Virus record (IMG/VR): IMGVR_UViG_3300029448_000003 | Coordinates: 46,915-110,914 of that record | Length of the DNA stretch: 64,000 nucleotides | Strand: one strand, 5' to 3' | Source: a virus | Shown: piece by piece, positions 1 to 6,230 of the stretch | Numbering within the stretch: position 1 is the first letter of the stretch | Layout of the letters: each line of letters begins with the position of its first letter | Notes under the pieces: generated by a model | Seen by the model: only the letters and a program-made list of their open reading frames with translations | Databases searched by the model: none | Told to the model about the DNA's origin: nothing | Program-made: the position numbers and the translations under genes

Positions 1-279
1 TGCCACGAGCATTGACTGCTCCCATGCATCCATATCTCTAGGTGCATCACTCTTGCCATCACAGTACCAGCTAAACTGACATCTGTTTTTAACAGGGTAG
101 TCAGGCTTCCAACTGTAGGTAGGTCCTTGCTCCACCACTTCACATACTGTGTTAGGGTATCGCTCATCATACACTCTGTTCATCACGACCTGTGCTACTG
201 CTACCTGCCCTATTAAGGATTGGTTCTTAGCTTCGTGATACACATTGAGTGCTAAACATAATAATGTTTCAGCTATCAT
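1..279 (-). CDS. SleB-like cell wall hydrolase, partial (copy 1)
   Basis: The 93 visible residues start at the ATG ending at 279 and run off the left window edge, so the C-terminus is missing. The protein closely matches the gene at 59186-59617: both contain the segments LALNVYHE, NQSLIGQ and CQFSWYCDGKSD. This pattern belongs to the SleB/CwlJ-type hydrolase family (Hydrolase_2), which cleaves peptidoglycan. The conserved Glu of the YHE segment is the likely catalytic residue. In a phage it would serve host lysis or entry. It lies downstream of methyltransferase copy 1 in the leftward operon, the same order as copy 2. The family call is by motif recognition only. Confidence 0.75.
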   Translation of the reverse strand, partial: MIAETLLCLALNVYHEAKNQSLIGQVAVAQVVMNRVYDERYPNTVCEVVEQGPTYSWKPDYPVKNRCQFSWYCDGKSDAPRDMDAWEQSMLVA

Positions 280-299
280 ATTCTTCTCCTTTCGTTATG

Positions 300-716
300 T
301 TATATATAAACTCTTGGGTGTGGTTCGGATTCACTATTATGGACAAGTTCCATAACAATATTACCCATCCAACTAGGGTCTAAGTCTTTCCATCTGTTAA
401 GATGTCTGTTATTTACTTTAAAATAATCATCTTCATATGGGTTATATCTAACCCTATTCCAACCAAAGTTTTCTATAGGTGGGTATGAGATAAACGGAGA
501 TGCCAACATACCTACTGCAAATGCATGTACATTTTTCTTTCCTTGTTCTCGCACTCTCTTCTGTCCACCCTTTCGCACCACAAACTTTGCTTCAGACAGA
601 ACAACATGGTTGTCATGCCCAATAACTTTATTTGTTTTAGTGCTTTGAATACTCCAAAGTTTTTTGTGTAAGTTCCAGTATACACGAACTCTAAGTGTAA
701 GATATTTCATATCCAT
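300..716 (-). CDS. Hypothetical protein, 138 aa
   Basis: I do not recognise a named domain. The protein begins MDMKYLTLRVRVYWNLHKKL and is basic and aromatic-rich, with a central hydrophobic stretch (about residues 65-80). No signal peptide or Cys motif is visible. It sits between methyltransferase copy 1 and the partial SleB-like gene, in the place held by an unrelated 85-residue protein in the second cassette (59614-59871). The stop of the methyltransferase is 3 bases away, so the two are probably co-transcribed. A second in-frame Met at residue 3 is an equally possible start. Confidence 0.7.
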   Translation of the reverse strand: MDMKYLTLRVRVYWNLHKKLWSIQSTKTNKVIGHDNHVVLSEAKFVVRKGGQKRVREQGKKNVHAFAVGMLASPFISYPPIENFGWNRVRYNPYEDDYFKVNNRHLNRWKDLDPSWMGNIVMELVHNSESEPHPRVYI

Positions 717-718
717 AA

Positions 719-1891
719 TTATTTTACTCCTTCAAATATGTGGGCAATCACATCTACTGTCCACCCATTGCCTAACATCTTATAACGTTGGGTGTTGGAG
801 ATGGTATCCCACTCTTGTTTTTTATCATTATATTTTCCAAACTGTGTGTAATTATCAGGCACAGTTTGTAGTCTTTCACACTCCAATGGTGTTAGCTTTC
901 TATATAATTCTTTCTGTACTACAACATTGTCCTTGTGGACAGTTGTCAAACAGTTTGACTTATCGCTATCACTTACTTCTAACTGTCGTGTAAATGGTAG
1001 TTCAAGTTGGTCATCCTTTCGTACTCCATTCTTATCAAGCCTACGATTAACAAGCCTACCAATGGCTACCTTTGGTTGTCTATGCCCACCCTGCATAGTC
1101 GTGAGTGTAGGACTCTTCCCATTAGGTGAGTATACTCGCTTGATAATGTCGTACCCCTTGATGTTGGTAGCATTACCTACTTGTATGGGTTTCTTTACAT
1201 AGGTAGGTATCTGTCCTTTGTACATAGATGCAGTAAGACAGTTAGCCTTTGGGTCATCAACAGACTTTACCATATCACCTCTACGTCTACCACACCATTC
1301 ATTCTCAAGATAGTTTGGTATCTTGTGGAAAGGTAGGTTTTCAAGTATGTCACTAATAACAATGCCCTTGTCCTCTATCTGTGGTATAGGTATCTGCTCG
1401 TACTCCTTTGATTCATTTAAGAATCCAAACCAATATAGCCTATGTCTATTCTGTGCTGATGCATCAGCAGAGTTAATCATCTGTGGTTCAAAGCCAATGA
1501 ACTCTGATATAACATCTTGAGATTCTTTTTTCATGCGAACATTCTCCAAGAGAATATACTTTGGTTGTAGCATATCTCGTATACGTATGAACTCAAAGAA
1601 TAGTTTACTGCGTGGGTCATCAAAGTTTAACTGTTTGCCTGCAAAACTAAAACCTTGACATGGCGAACCACCCATAAGCAAGTCACACTCTATATCCCAT
1701 TTACTTGCCGTACTAGAAGTAAACTTTGTAACGTCACCTAGTTGTACTGTGTTTGGATAGTTTTTCTGTGCCACTTGCATTGGATAGTTTTCTATCTCGC
1801 AAGCATAATAATTCCTATAGTCAATGCCCACTCTATTGAGTGCAATCTGACCACAAGACATACCATCAAATAAACTGACTACATCTTTCAT
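719..1891 (-). CDS. DNA (cytosine-5-)methyltransferase, canonical motif order
   Basis: This is a 390-residue C5-cytosine methyltransferase that moves a methyl group from AdoMet to cytosine in DNA, probably shielding phage DNA from restriction. All key motifs are present in normal order: motif I LFDGMSCG (residues 7-14), the PCQGFS catalytic loop with Cys78, the ENV motif at 116-118, QNRHR at 147-151, a target recognition region in the middle (about 170-320) and motif X GNGW at 374-377. The ATG directly abuts the stop of the coiled-coil gene upstream, implying translational coupling. Its paralogue at 59875-61044 shares the target region but has motif I moved to the C-terminus. The recognition sequence cannot be read from the protein. 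Confidence 0.95.
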   Translation of the reverse strand: MKDVVSLFDGMSCGQIALNRVGIDYRNYYACEIENYPMQVAQKNYPNTVQLGDVTKFTSSTASKWDIECDLLMGGSPCQGFSFAGKQLNFDDPRSKLFFEFIRIRDMLQPKYILLENVRMKKESQDVISEFIGFEPQMINSADASAQNRHRLYWFGFLNESKEYEQIPIPQIEDKGIVISDILENLPFHKIPNYLENEWCGRRRGDMVKSVDDPKANCLTASMYKGQIPTYVKKPIQVGNATNIKGYDIIKRVYSPNGKSPTLTTMQGGHRQPKVAIGRLVNRRLDKNGVRKDDQLELPFTRQLEVSDSDKSNCLTTVHKDNVVVQKELYRKLTPLECERLQTVPDNYTQFGKYNDKKQEWDTISNTQRYKMLGNGWTVDVIAHIFEGVK

Positions 1892-2455
1892 TTACTTCTC
1901 CTCTATGTAAACACGTAAGTGTGTTGACTGTTGTATGTTCTGCCCATGTGCCGTAGCACCAGTGCCTTTGTACTCGTCTTTAACATGCTGACCTAACACC
2001 CTCATTTTGTATCTGCTTCTGTTGAAATATTTTCTTGCATCATCAACAAACCTTTGACCATCACAGTCATTAGGTATCTCGCTGAATACATAACGTGGTG
2101 CTGTCACTTCTCTGTAAGACTTTTCCTCAAGCCTTTTGTGTAAGTCTTGATTACGTTCTTTGAGATTTTCATATACATCTATACTAACAGAGTTGTTACA
2201 ATGCTTTTTATACTGTTCAATTTCTTGGGTTAACTCAGCTACCTTACCCTCTTGTGTATCTCTTCGCACCTCTTCATTTAGTTGTGTGTTGTATTTTATA
2301 AATGCTCTGACAAAATGTACAAAGTCCATGTCCTCTAATGCATAATCCTTTTCTTGTGACTTGGATTCATAAAGAATATTATCTAATTCTTTTATGTCTG
2401 ATGGTACAAAACCATCAACTGTTTCAAGTATTTTTACTATCTGTTTTATCTTCAT
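1892..2455 (-). CDS. Coiled-coil protein linked to the methyltransferase (copy 1)
   Basis: This 187-residue protein has no domain I recognise. Residues about 55-115 are charged and heptad-like, suggesting a coiled coil. The C-terminal third is strongly conserved with the paralogue at 61045-61764, sharing EKSY, EVTAPRYVFSEIP and the ending HLRVYIEEK. Copy 1 is about 50 residues shorter because part of the coiled coil is absent. In both cassettes the gene ends exactly at the start codon of a C5 methyltransferase, so the two proteins probably work together, for example as a specificity or recruitment partner. That role is inference from linkage alone. Its ATG overlaps the stop of the small zinc protein upstream. 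Confidence 0.8.
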   Translation of the reverse strand: MKIKQIVKILETVDGFVPSDIKELDNILYESKSQEKDYALEDMDFVHFVRAFIKYNTQLNEEVRRDTQEGKVAELTQEIEQYKKHCNNSVSIDVYENLKERNQDLHKRLEEKSYREVTAPRYVFSEIPNDCDGQRFVDDARKYFNRSRYKMRVLGQHVKDEYKGTGATAHGQNIQQSTHLRVYIEEK

Positions 2456-2610
2456 TGCATTTCTCCTATAATATTATTGTAATAATATGATACGTCATCA
2501 TAACTTTCATCTTCAGATGCACCAGCACAATCCAAACACACTATACCCTCGTCAGTTTCGTGGCTAACCCAATCATTTTTAGTGGGTTCATTACATATAA
2601 TACAATGCAT
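2452..2610 (-). CDS. Small zinc-ribbon-like protein, 52 aa
   Basis: The protein starts MHCIICNEPTKNDW and has two CxxC pairs, CIIC at residues 3-6 and CLDC about residues 27-30, the spacing of a treble-clef or zinc-ribbon finger. An acidic, Tyr-rich tail follows. I chose the ATG ending at 2610 because AGGAG lies 8 bases upstream; the longer reading frame to 2658 lacks a ribosome binding site. The end overlaps the start of the coiled-coil gene by 4 bases (ATGA type). Such mini-proteins often bind zinc and regulate transcription or host enzymes, but no function is assigned here. Confidence 0.7.
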   Translation of the reverse strand: MHCIICNEPTKNDWVSHETDEGIVCLDCAGASEDESYDDVSYYYNNIIGEMQ

Positions 2611-2611
2611 A

Positions 2612-2761
2612 TTATGCACTCCTCTTTTTGTTGTTGTGTAATTGTTTAAGCAAATCATTTACAAACCATAGCTTTGTATTGTCTACATTTTTTCTTTGGT
2701 TACGTCTTTCCATTTGCCTTATAGTTTTATCAGCTTTCAGCTTTCTCTTCTCTTTCGACAT
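2612..2761 (-). CDS. Small basic hypothetical protein, 49 aa
   Basis: The frame begins MSKEKRKLKADKTIRQMERR and ends KKRSA. It is very rich in Lys, Arg and Asn. A purine-rich AAAAGGAAAAG ribosome binding site precedes the ATG at 2761. Its start overlaps the end of the NPIAK-type gene (2730-2867) in another frame, and its stop is 1 base before the zinc-ribbon start codon, so it fits the tight leftward operon. No family is recognised. Short length makes it less certain than its neighbours. Confidence 0.5.
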   Translation of the reverse strand: MSKEKRKLKADKTIRQMERRNQRKNVDNTKLWFVNDLLKQLHNNKKRSA

Positions 2762-2867
2762 CTTTCTTTTCCTTTTTTCTATTATATTTTTTCTTGTCCT
2801 TCACAACCCTATGCTTGTACTGCTCAAGTTGCAGAGATTTAGCAATAGGGTTGCGAGGTTTTTGCAT
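2730..2867 (-). CDS. Small basic protein with NPIAK / KDKKKYNRK motifs, 45 aa
   Basis: The protein reads MQKPRNPIAKSLQ and then YKHRVVKDKKKYNRKKEKK. The pattern RNPIAK followed by RVVKDKKKY is a widespread tiny phage protein family of unknown function. It loosely resembles the ribosome-binding core of the rescue factor ArfA (FRQRV followed by KNKKGKGSY, from memory). A second protein with NPIAK and KKGKGSY lies at 61848-62000. AGGTG lies just upstream of the ATG at 2867. The frame stops at TGA inside the next gene. A ribosome-related role is speculative. Confidence 0.55.
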   Translation of the reverse strand: MQKPRNPIAKSLQLEQYKHRVVKDKKKYNRKKEKKDVEREEKAES

Positions 2868-2872
2868 GACAC

Positions 2873-3094
2873 CTAGCCTGCAAAGTGCCTTAACTTTGGG
2901 TTGGACACCTTTCTTTCAAAGGCTACAGTAAATTTCCCAAAGTGAAATTGTCTAAAGGTGTCACCTACATTGGTAGTAAACCAACCCCTAGATGTATGTT
3001 TACGTTTACGAGCAAAACCTTTTTGCCCTAATAAGTTAAAACGAAAACCTTTAGTGCCATCATTCAATGACTTTGTTGCTAAAATTAAAAACAT
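2873..3094 (-). CDS. Hypothetical protein, 73 aa
   Basis: The protein begins MFLILATKSLNDGTKGFRFN and is basic with several aromatic residues; no motif is recognised. A GAAAGGAAAAA ribosome binding site precedes the ATG at 3094, and the palindrome TGTCC-N6-GGACA lies about 22 bases upstream of the start codon. The last codons are followed by the ribosome binding site of the NPIAK-type gene, so it belongs to the same leftward set. Confidence 0.6.
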   Translation of the reverse strand: MFLILATKSLNDGTKGFRFNLLGQKGFARKRKHTSRGWFTTNVGDTFRQFHFGKFTVAFERKVSNPKLRHFAG

Positions 3095-3115
3095 AATGTT
3101 TTTCCTTTCTATAAG

Positions 3116-3131
3116 TGTCCTATATGGGACA
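3116..3131. promoter_or_regulatory. Palindromic site TGTCC-N6-GGACA (1 of 4)
   Basis: The site is TGTCCTATATGGGACA, a perfect 5 bp dyad around a 6 base AT-rich spacer. It sits between the gene ending at 3134 and the gene starting at 3094. It matches the sites at 4326, 5374 and 5947, and shares flanking AAAC and CT with most of them. A dimeric repressor operator is the simplest reading. A short RNA hairpin or processing site is possible too. Confidence 0.55.
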
Positions 3132-3133
3132 GT

Positions 3134-3382
3134 TTATTGTGTAACATTATTGTTACTCAATTTCTTTTTCAGTAACTTCATTGCAGTTACTAATAGTTTG
3201 TGACTATCTTCTCCACCATATCCACCATAGCTTGTGTTACCATGCCATATGTAATGTGTTGTTTCATCACCCCAATGCTCATAATTACCTATGTAACCCT
3301 TAGAATACTCGTCACCTAGTAATTCCATTACTATTTCAAGTGCTTGTTTGTTTGTATCTTCCACAATAAAACGTTTCAGCAT
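3134..3382 (-). CDS. Hypothetical protein, 82 aa
   Basis: The protein starts MLKRFIVEDTNKQALEIVME, has a Gly/Tyr/His-rich middle (TSYGGYGGED) and a basic amphipathic C-terminus (LLVTAMKLLKKK). It is not a recognised family. The AAAGGAAAAC ribosome binding site precedes its ATG. The long inverted repeat at 3402-3448 lies immediately upstream, and the coding sequence contains perfect hairpins such as TAGTAAT-TCC-ATTACTA. Confidence 0.6.
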   Translation of the reverse strand: MLKRFIVEDTNKQALEIVMELLGDEYSKGYIGNYEHWGDETTHYIWHGNTSYGGYGGEDSHKLLVTAMKLLKKKLSNNNVTQ

Positions 3383-3401
3383 TTTGTTTTCCTTTCTGTT
3401 A

Positions 3402-3448
3402 ATAGTTATATGTTACTTTTATATACATTTCAAGTAACATCTAACTAT
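3402..3448. repeat. Inverted repeat 1 with conserved 13 nt loop
   Basis: The arms are 3402-3418 and 3432-3448, matching at 16 of 17 positions. The loop is TTATATACATTTC. The same loop, base for base, occurs in the inverted repeat at 4663-4726, whose stem sequence is different apart from the closing ACTT/AAGT. It lies just upstream of the gene starting at 3382 and 9 bases from the stop of the GP88-like gene. It may be a leader hairpin, an intergenic terminator or processing element, or a protein-binding cruciform. Confidence 0.7.
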
Positions 3449-3457
3449 ATTTTATTT

Positions 3458-4099
3458 TTAGTGTTGCAAATATGCAACATCTTTTACGTTACTATCCCAA
3501 CACATACGGCAATCAAGGCACTTGTTGCCTTGCTTTGAGCTAGGACACATTTTGTCTACAACTAAATCCTCGCTAGTCACGACTGTACTACTGTGCTTGT
3601 GGAACTTATGTGGTAAACCATTAATCATGGTTGCACTAATTCTAACCACAAGATTGCTAGGAAAATCCCCAAACAATTTCTTGTACTCTTGCACTATGCT
3701 CACCTCTCGTGTGGGCAGCCAATGCCTAACACTAGGTGTATGTTTAGCAATCGTAACAATCATAGTTAAGTGTTCAATGCTTTGCAAGTCACCACTATCG
3801 TGCCACCTAAAGACCTTAGTCTTTGCACAATAGTGCAAGATAAGAAATACCATAGCATCAACCCATTTAGGGTTGTTCATTAGCTTGTCCATTCTCCTAT
3901 CCAATGCTTCTTGTACATTGGGGAATGTGTACCTACCTTTGAGTGCATAGCAATCAGCACAAGTAGACATCAAAACTTTACGAAGTTTACTGCCTACTTT
4001 GCATTTAAATGCACTCAATGAATAGCCAAAAGATGGCATCTTAGATGGCTTGGATAAGCCACCTACCTCACTCCATGCTTCTTTAACTGTGTTAAACAT
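3458..4099 (-). CDS. GP88-family protein
   Basis: This 213-residue protein carries segments I associate with the phage Gene product 88 family: FGYSLSAFKCKVGSKL, STCADCYALKGRYTFPNVQE, FRWHDSGDLQS and HWLPTRE, then a Cys-rich tail (CPSS, CLDCRMCW). The Cys-x-x-Cys pairs suggest metal binding. The biochemical role of the family is unknown to me. The ATG at 4099 has GGAG upstream; the longer frame to 4129 has no such site. It follows the 64-residue gene at 4105, a pairing I have seen in other phages and plasmids. A related gene lies at the right window edge (63450-64000). Several perfect hairpins occur within the coding sequence. Confidence 0.75.
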   Translation of the reverse strand: MFNTVKEAWSEVGGLSKPSKMPSFGYSLSAFKCKVGSKLRKVLMSTCADCYALKGRYTFPNVQEALDRRMDKLMNNPKWVDAMVFLILHYCAKTKVFRWHDSGDLQSIEHLTMIVTIAKHTPSVRHWLPTREVSIVQEYKKLFGDFPSNLVVRISATMINGLPHKFHKHSSTVVTSEDLVVDKMCPSSKQGNKCLDCRMCWDSNVKDVAYLQH

Positions 4100-4104
4100 T
4101 ATAC

Positions 4105-4299
4105 TTACTCTCCAAAAGTTTCGTTCCATTCGTGTGCAGGAATGCCACTCTTAATGAACTCACGTTCATCCTCCGACAAGTTCGGCATAGCATTCTGTAT
4201 GAGTTCTCCCCCATACCACGCATCAATCTGTGATTGAGTAACGTCAATATCCATTGTGTTTGTTTCACCACTAAATGGTGATGTCTTTGTTATTATCAT
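4105..4299 (-). CDS. Conserved small protein preceding GP88, 64 aa
   Basis: The protein starts MIITKTSPFSGETNTMDIDV and contains QIDAWYGGELIQNAMPNLS followed by DEREFIKSG. This is a recurrent small acidic protein of phages and plasmids with no known function. AAAGGAG precedes the ATG at 4299. Its stop lies inside the ribosome binding region of the GP88-like gene, so the two are co-translated. The palindrome at 4326-4341 lies 26 bases upstream of its start. Hairpins ATGAAC-TCAC-GTTCAT and TCAATC-TGT-GATTGA occur in the coding sequence. Confidence 0.75.
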   Translation of the reverse strand: MIITKTSPFSGETNTMDIDVTQSQIDAWYGGELIQNAMPNLSEDEREFIKSGIPAHEWNETFGE

Positions 4300-4325
4300 A
4301 TTTAACTCCTTTAGTTAAATGTTAG

Positions 4326-4341
4326 TGTCCTATATGGGACA
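4326..4341. promoter_or_regulatory. Palindromic site TGTCC-N6-GGACA (2 of 4)
   Basis: The core TGTCCTATATGGGACA and its flanks are identical to the site at 3116-3131 over about 20 bases. It fills the gap between the gene ending at 4344 and the ribosome binding site of the gene starting at 4299. The repeated intergenic placement supports a regulatory role. Confidence 0.55.
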
Positions 4342-4343
4342 GT

Positions 4344-4652
4344 TTAAGTTAGCTTTATTAATAAGAGTGCTAACTCTTCAGTTGGTAGGTATCCCTTTAC
4401 CCCACCTTCAAAAGTGCCATCATCTACATAGTTATAATCACTATCTAGAATTGCGACCTCTACTCGTTCTGCGTAGTCACCATACCTACCACCTATACTA
4501 TCATAAGGTGCATTCTTATCGTTCTGAACGATAGATATGTAACGATTACCTTTAATAGGTAATACGATTTGATTTGCAGTTTCATCTCCAAAGTTTTTCT
4601 GAAACTTTTTGTTAATTAAATCAGCGAAAGTATAATCCATTTTCATTTTCAA
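4344..4652 (-). CDS. Hypothetical protein, 102 aa
   Basis: The protein begins MKMKMDYTFADLINKKFQKN and continues with a mixed alpha/beta-like sequence including GNRYISIVQND and VEVAILDSDYNY. I do not recognise it. An AAGGAG site lies upstream of the ATG. The second and third Met are alternative starts two and four codons in. Inverted repeat 2 (4663-4726) lies immediately upstream. Its coding sequence contains hairpins TATCGTT-CTG-AACGATA and ATTACCT-TTAAT-AGGTAAT. Confidence 0.65.
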   Translation of the reverse strand: MKMKMDYTFADLINKKFQKNFGDETANQIVLPIKGNRYISIVQNDKNAPYDSIGGRYGDYAERVEVAILDSDYNYVDDGTFEGGVKGYLPTEELALLLIKLT

Positions 4653-4662
4653 ACTCCTTATA

Positions 4663-4726
4663 AGTTACATATAAATAAATAAAACACTTTTATATACATT
4701 TCAAGTGTTTTATTTATTATGTAACT
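4663..4726. repeat. Inverted repeat 2 with conserved 13 nt loop
   Basis: The arms are 4663-4689 and 4703-4726; they pair over 24 bases with a 3 base bulge in the left arm. The loop TTATATACATTTC is identical to that of inverted repeat 1, while most of the stem is different. It lies between the stop of the membrane protein (4729) and the start of the gene at 4652. Confidence 0.75.
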
Positions 4727-4728
4727 AA

Positions 4729-4917
4729 TTACTTCTTACACAACGGAATGGCAAGAACACAAACCATACCAAACACTATTAACATAGTGCCAATTATGGT
4801 CAATATCATAGGCTGTACGTTTACATTCCATGCTACATCTATGGATAAACATACAAGTGAAATAGTACCAAGTACTATTGTAAAATTACAGATAAAGTTA
4901 TGTATAATGTTATACAT
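4729..4917 (-). CDS. Small two-helix membrane protein, 62 aa
   Basis: The protein has two predicted transmembrane stretches: about residues 9-28 (FICNFTIVLGTISLVCLS) and 36-58 (PMILTIIGTMLIVFGMVCVL), and ends in a short basic tail LCKK. There is no clear signal peptidase site. It overlaps the last base of the gene upstream, as expected for an operon. It could be a holin-like or superinfection protein; nothing in the sequence decides this. Confidence 0.55.
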   Translation of the reverse strand: MYNIIHNFICNFTIVLGTISLVCLSIDVAWNVNVQPMILTIIGTMLIVFGMVCVLAIPLCKK

Positions 4918-5198
4918 TATAAAGTCTCCAAAAAGTTTGTAAGAATGTTAATACATTCTTCTGTTTCAGTTGGTTGTGTAAACAACCCTTTGCTCCCATG
5001 ACTATACAAAGCCATAGGCTTCATGTCAACGTTCATCTCTTCCTTCTCATATTCCGAAGGAAAGCTAGATGTTACACTAGATGGGTAATCTAGATTAAAG
5101 TTACGATTGCCCTTCTTGGAACAAGAAGTCTTACCCCATCTACGATTGTAAAACAATCTAGGGTCAGGTGGACACTTAGTTACAGATACATGAGTCAT
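4917..5198 (-). CDS. Hypothetical protein, 93 aa
   Basis: The protein begins MTHVSVTKCPPDPRLFYNRR and is polar with two separated Cys near the N-terminus (residues 9 and 26). No family is recognised. AAGGAG lies upstream of the ATG at 5198. Five perfect hairpins fall inside its coding sequence, including CTTCTTG-GAA-CAAGAAG and GATTGT-AAA-ACAATC, so its codons appear constrained by nucleotide-level structure. Confidence 0.6.
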   Translation of the reverse strand: MTHVSVTKCPPDPRLFYNRRWGKTSCSKKGNRNFNLDYPSSVTSSFPSEYEKEEMNVDMKPMALYSHGSKGLFTQPTETEECINILTNFLETL

Positions 5199-5225
5199 AT
5201 AAAATCTCCTTTTGAGAAAGTAGCG

Positions 5226-5858
5226 TTAAGCTACTTCCTCAGATGTTAACATTTTGATTTGCTCTATAAGAGCATTGATAAGTTCCTTGTGAGGAACTTG
5301 GTGAGTATCAGCTTGAACTAGCATTTCCAATGCTATGTCATCTGCTGATAGTTTCTTCTTAGAAACTTGAAACTGTCCAATATGGGACACTTCAGATGAT
5401 TTATCATCTGTTGTTTCAGTTGTTTTAGATGCTTTAGCATCTGTCTTAGGCTTGTCAGCTTTAGCTGATTCCGTGTCTACTTGCTCTTGGCTTGGCAAGG
5501 TATCTTTGTAATGTTTTCTCATTGCATTTTGCAATGAACCAATATTAGTTCCTTTGAAACCAACCTTCTTAATGAAGGTAGACACAGTTTCACTGTGTTC
5601 AATAAGCCATTCAGATTCAGACGTTCTACGTCTGTCAATAGGTGGAAAGTTGTATTTATCCTTTATCGTTTTACTTAAAACGGATACATTTTCAACAGCC
5701 TTAATCTGTTTGATTAAGTTTCCAATTCTGTAGTCCAATCCACCATCCTTAATGGATTTAGCAAAACTTCTTTGTTCTGTTTTGACGGCTTTCGTCAGAG
5801 CTTGTCCTTCATTCTGAAGGGAAGAGATTTGTGATTTGTTGTTTTCGATTTTTGTCAT
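5226..5858 (-). CDS. Hypothetical protein, 210 aa, first gene of the left block
   Basis: The protein starts MTKIENNKSQISSLQNEGQA, is Lys/Ser/Thr/Glu-rich with a low-complexity linker at about residues 125-160, and has helical ends. No domain is recognised. Its coding sequence holds about twelve perfect hairpins with stems of 6-8 bp, including one spanning the stop codon (5218-5236), and one copy of the TGTCC-N6-GGACA palindrome at 5374-5389. Inverted repeat 3 precedes the start codon. Being first after the control region it is probably expressed early. Confidence 0.7.
   Translation of the reverse strand: MTKIENNKSQISSLQNEGQALTKAVKTEQRSFAKSIKDGGLDYRIGNLIKQIKAVENVSVLSKTIKDKYNFPPIDRRRTSESEWLIEHSETVSTFIKKVGFKGTNIGSLQNAMRKHYKDTLPSQEQVDTESAKADKPKTDAKASKTTETTDDKSSEVSHIGQFQVSKKKLSADDIALEMLVQADTHQVPHKELINALIEQIKMLTSEEVA
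5374..5389. promoter_or_regulatory. Palindromic site TGTCC-N6-GGACA (3 of 4), inside a gene
   Basis: TGTCCAATATGGGACA lies within the coding sequence of the 210-residue protein, in the opposite orientation to the other three sites when the flanking AAAC is used as reference. If this is an operator it would act from inside the first gene. Confidence 0.4.
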
Positions 5859-5865
5859 GTTAATT

Positions 5866-5925
5866 ACTCCATATATTTTTAAACACTTCTCATAAACATT
5901 CGAAGTGCTTTAAAAATATTGGAGT
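5866..5925. repeat. Inverted repeat 3 with related loop
   Basis: The arms are 5866-5889 and 5902-5925 and pair over about 23 bases with one single-base bulge on each side. The loop TCATAAACATTC resembles TTATATACATTTC of repeats 1 and 2 and is likewise closed by ACTTC/GAAGT. It lies 8 bases upstream of the start codon of the gene ending at 5226, so it would include the leader of that messenger. Confidence 0.65.
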
Positions 5926-5946
5926 TATAATGCTGTTGGTTTTTGG

Positions 5947-5962
5947 TGTCCCATATCGGACA
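5947..5962. promoter_or_regulatory. Palindromic site TGTCC-N6-GGACA (4 of 4)
   Basis: TGTCCCATATCGGACA lies in the control region about 90 bases upstream of the first leftward gene. On the minus strand its GGGACA end is followed after 17 bases by TATAAC, so the site may overlap the -35 region of the leftward promoter, a usual position for a repressor operator. More distant TGTCC and GGACA half-sites occur at 6054-6058 and 6096-6100. Confidence 0.5.
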
Positions 5963-6230
5963 GTTTTGTACTCCAACGTAGTTGGGAACGTCATTTCCTC
6001 ATAATCATCACTATGTGATGGCATAGGTGACGGCAACTGTGCTTCTTTGCGTGTGTCCGGGCATAATGCCTGCCCAAGCGAGAGGGTAGGGCGAGGGACA
6101 CCCCCCTGTGGGGGGGTATTGTGTATGAATATATACACAGATTAGGAATAAGGTTGGTAACCACTTACAGAATAAGCGTATACTGTTGCAAAAGTATCAC
6201 ACCTTTGTACATATTTTTACACAAAGGGGG

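Larger units (their letters stand above)
3462..6137. repeat. Region dense in short perfect hairpins
   Basis: By eye I find about 26 perfect inverted repeats with stems of 6-8 bp and loops of 3-5 bases here. Examples are 5280-5299 (AAGTTCCT, loop TGTG), 5350-5367 (AGTTTCT, loop TCTT), 5393-5410 (CAGATGA, loop TTTA), 5519-5537 (TCATTGCA, loop TTT), 5582-5598 (ACACAGT, loop TTC), 5618-5634 (CAGACGT, loop TCT), 5700-5718 (CTTAATC, loop TGTTT), 5112-5128 (CTTCTTG, loop GAA) and 4517-4533 (TATCGTT, loop CTG). Most lie inside coding sequence and each has a different stem. Stretches of the portal gene that I checked showed no such pattern. Confidence 0.75.

Noticed and set aside
3462-6137. Hairpins as N4-type virion RNA polymerase promoters
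   Set aside because: Short triloop hairpins resemble N4 promoters, but there are too many, they lie inside genes, and no N4-like RNA polymerase gene is visible.
5890-6138. Open frame of 82 codons on the minus strand in the control region
   Set aside because: It lacks a ribosome binding site, crosses several palindromes and a GC-rich patch, and its protein resembles no gene-like composition; I treat the region as regulatory.
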